A DNA stretch of 64,000 nucleotides, from positions 1 through 64,000 of IMG/VR virus record IMGVR_UViG_3300023179_000058; one strand, given 5' to 3'. Origin of the DNA: a virus. This document shows positions 62,601 to 64,000 of this stretch, piece after piece. Within the stretch, counting starts at the first letter, position 1. Each line of letters starts with the position of its first letter. Position numbers and translations under genes: made by a program. The notes beneath the pieces were generated by a model. It did not search any database and was not told where the DNA came from. It saw only the letters and a program-made list of their open reading frames with translations.

Positions 62601-64000
62601 AACATAGGTCCAAGAACTTGATTGACAAACTGATCGGTGTAACTTGCGGCTAACTTCGAGAAGATATTGCCGTAAACAGGACCCATGTCTTTGCCAAGAA
62701 TCTTTGTGGCAAAGTTTTGGAATGAGTTTTGATACAATTGATCGATTGCACCAAACGCACTATTTTGTTGTCCCATGACACCAAAACCTTGCGGTCCACC
62801 CATTGCTTTATAAAGGCTACGACTAACATCACTTTGAATTTGCCCCAAGAATTGCATCTCAAGGCTCTTACGCTGTTGATCATATTGATTGTTTAATTTT
62901 TGAATACCTGTTGCAATCTGTTGTTGATAAACAAGATTCTGAGACTCCATCTCATTTGATGCGGCATTCAGATTAATTAATCTACTATCGGCATCTTGTC
63001 CAGTATACGCGGTTGTTGTTGCTCTTCTAGATTCAATGCCGTCAATTACACCTTGTTCGAGCAATGTGCGATTGCGAATATAAGTTTGTTCTGGTCCACT
63101 AATTGTTCCGTTAAATCCGCCACCAAAATTACCTTGACCGAATGTGCCGCCAGCGGCTTGCATGATAGGACCAGTATCATAGAAACCACCGCGTGTGCCA
63201 CCGCCATACTGACCTGGCATACCTACAGTCATTAATGAAGGTGGTCCAAATCCGAATGATGATCCACCGGCTCCAGGTTGTACTCCAGAGTAATAATTAG
63301 ATGCGGCTGGTCCGCCCTCTTGGCGAATCATCGCCGCTTGCAATTGAGGAATTAAATGTGGCGGGATTCTGTCATTAGGTCCAATACCCAATGAACGAGA
63401 CATGTTTGCAACATACGCGCCAGTATCGTTATTATCACCAGGCGGCGCATATTTACTAATGAATTGATCAAGCGTCATTCCTCTGGATTGTGTATCCAGT
63501 TGAAGTTGCTTTTGCATCGCCAACATGCCCATCTCTGGTGTTGGGAATTGTGCGAACGATCCTTCCGGACCAGGAATTGCACCCTCTAATACGCCGCCAG
63601 GACCTGCGTAGCGTGAATAGTATCTTAGGTTACCTGGATTGTTATTGCGTACAGATATAGGCTCATTATTTGAAACATTATTTGGTGTGTAAGTAGGAGA
63701 CTGGCTAGGCAATGTTGCTGGTGCCGCTGGCGCAGGCGCTACAGGCGCAGGTGCGGGACTAGTTAATCCTCTAGTCTCTCTTTTTCTTTCAGCCGCACTA
63801 TCTCTATCTCTTCTTTGTTTATCTGAAACAATTGCATCGCGGTCTCTTACATAATTTTCATCTGTTGGAGTGAAAATTGATTTTGTAAAACCTTCTTTAG
63901 CCATTCTAGCGGCTTCTTTTGTCATTCCGCTTTGATATGGTTCATACTTTGTTTCTTGAATCTGAATGCTCTTACCAAACTCTGCTACTTTCTTTGCTAC
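59657..64000 (-). CDS. Very large virion-type protein with lysozyme-like segment (partial)
   Basis: The frame stays open to the right window edge, so the N-terminus is missing; at least 1447 residues are present, and ATG 63925 need not be the start. Near residues 90-200 a SVRNNNPGNLRYYSRYAGP and MTLDQFISKYAPPGDN segment resembles lytic-transglycosylase-like virion domains. The middle is Gln-rich coiled coil. Residues about 670-1000 are Gly-rich with hydrophobic zippers (GAMIGNFILPGIGGFVGGIL) typical of tape-measure or internal DNA-injection proteins. Possibly a tail or internal virion protein that crosses the cell envelope. Confidence 0.75.
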   Translation of the reverse strand, partial: VAKKVAEFGKSIQIQETKYEPYQSGMTKEAARMAKEGFTKSIFTPTDENYVRDRDAIVSDKQRRDRDSAAERKRETRGLTSPAPAPVAPAPAAPATLPSQSPTYTPNNVSNNEPISVRNNNPGNLRYYSRYAGPGGVLEGAIPGPEGSFAQFPTPEMGMLAMQKQLQLDTQSRGMTLDQFISKYAPPGDNNDTGAYVANMSRSLGIGPNDRIPPHLIPQLQAAMIRQEGGPAASNYYSGVQPGAGGSSFGFGPPSLMTVGMPGQYGGGTRGGFYDTGPIMQAAGGTFGQGNFGGGFNGTISGPEQTYIRNRTLLEQGVIDGIESRRATTTAYTGQDADSRLINLNAASNEMESQNLVYQQQIATGIQKLNNQYDQQRKSLEMQFLGQIQSDVSRSLYKAMGGPQGFGVMGQQNSAFGAIDQLYQNSFQNFATKILGKDMGPVYGNIFSKLAASYTDQFVNQVLGPMFGPNAAQGFNRAINNYAQGASVRKQYDVLKADYDKTKVEFDKLSSQVTLVDRLNAMNPITGRPTQDKINLIKQVDQLEQLLGQKGAQVAQAKAAVSQNKKMVTEDLIYAMTGIPTGMRSLFGYEQGIQNFSQQMALMIGQPFSPLFGGAGGYEEYQRNVERQMKLGVDAQGRYMEQGALQIRDGMVMAGDYHNQGMSQVLGNHLQGMANITQYSVQSQAQIAQMQARSAQMNMMGSMAGGGGGGFLGTLGSIWEGVKSVGSAVMDVFSGTKSIGDAISGIFKPSAPSAVGAGGTIPGVTGQGTPAGGGFSMGNALVDFGTMYAAQKLGLGFGPATVALNAFGKNIIAGKGLEGGMDILKGGSGGIGFGGTLFNLYALKNANIRTPGGLLNTLLAGYQIYNALATGSLLASAGGMIQSLGSTLGSQTIANFGSGMSSGMTSAQLAAAYGEAGMAVPTGMSSGAIAGTALEGLAGGMAGSFIGSAIAGDKQLIQGVGSSTIGAMIGNFILPGIGGFVGGILGGVVDSLFGMGPKKTQSAGITGTLAEGSGTDIREYENWRQEGGKFRGDRSGRNEKAADPELVKYMQGAVNQVFTGVREGANILGIDPEAITGFTKAIEINLMGLSQADQAKRLQESILGFSDEMIKTAYADIVNYQIKVGDALESITTTFSRLVESTVFMNNAFEMLKYTADDLAKTVEGKTGLALADLKYDIMTIFGGKDLQEQQDNFNKFVGDYYKLFYTQQEQLTYSLNQKKKQFEAIETEIKTKLNIPGLENFDIPEFKGTVEESRIAYRDFVDNFVKSTGLATDESRAIYAKLIQAGPMFYEGAQQFVELSKVQNKKKTREELMAEGAALTGSLAAAAGSIGAGAFAGDFSNTLNTAAGSLEYISGTLSSVPVGGVIPTATLGAGSQQFLNEQGQLINGSMGTGAGTNVNTVVDNSVRQVSSPITTFVMQDDKVRDFHPILRNTERTSLRAYTLAMR

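Overview
The window is part of a T4-like (tailed, myovirus-type) bacteriophage genome. Recognisable T4 homologues are the primase gp61, RNase H, late-transcription cofactor gp33, helicase loader gp59 and ssDNA-binding protein gp32, with gp33-gp59-gp32 in the T4 order. The gp32 lacks the zinc-binding cysteines, as in marine and freshwater relatives. The tRNA leader carries a proteobacterial rRNA-type boxA, so the host is probably a beta- or gammaproteobacterium (inference).

Layout: 0-3.9 kb, virion-type and conserved T4-like genes; 3.9-6.1 kb, a lysis cassette (candidate spanins, GH19 endolysin, candidate holin); 6.4-13.2 kb, primase, ThyX, NrdA, NrdB, a RuvC-like nuclease and a ClpP-like protease; 13.2-15.1 kb, glycosyltransferases; 15-21 kb, small genes, RNase H and a DUF6433-like gene, closed by a strong terminator. 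From 21.3 to 28.65 kb runs a tRNA array with 26 canonical tRNAs, one tRNA-Tyr-like RNA and one interrupted tRNA. Together they cover all 20 amino acids if the Tyr-like RNA works. The array also holds several undescribed structured RNAs, a few protein genes and a Ro60-like (DUF2828-type) vWA protein. From 28.7 to 31.5 kb are a phosphoesterase, an SGNH hydrolase and a minus-strand LpxH-like/GT2 pair. From 31.6 to 45 kb is a mosaic of very small, partly higher-GC genes, each group behind a strong sigma70 promoter that often carries a recurring GTTGY-N6-RCAAC box. From 45 to 48.7 kb are PhoH, an exonuclease, a MazG-like protein and an epimerase.

At 48.7-49.4 kb lies the most striking object: a circularly permuted tmRNA gene. 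Its acceptor piece (T-arm and CCA) lies 5' of its coding piece (tag ANDEKFALAA), and a complete IscU-like gene occupies the whole intervening segment. After it come three envelope genes (49.5-51.7 kb) and a deoxysugar/glycosyltransferase operon with an RfbH-like Fe-S dehydrase (52-56.9 kb). A cell-wall hydrolase, gp33, gp59 and gp32 follow. A bidirectional terminator then meets a very large virion-type protein on the minus strand, which runs off the right edge.

Together the genes suggest a phage that replaces much of host metabolism and translation: dNTP synthesis, a near-complete tRNA set, ribosome rescue, Fe-S assembly, and surface glycan and envelope remodelling.
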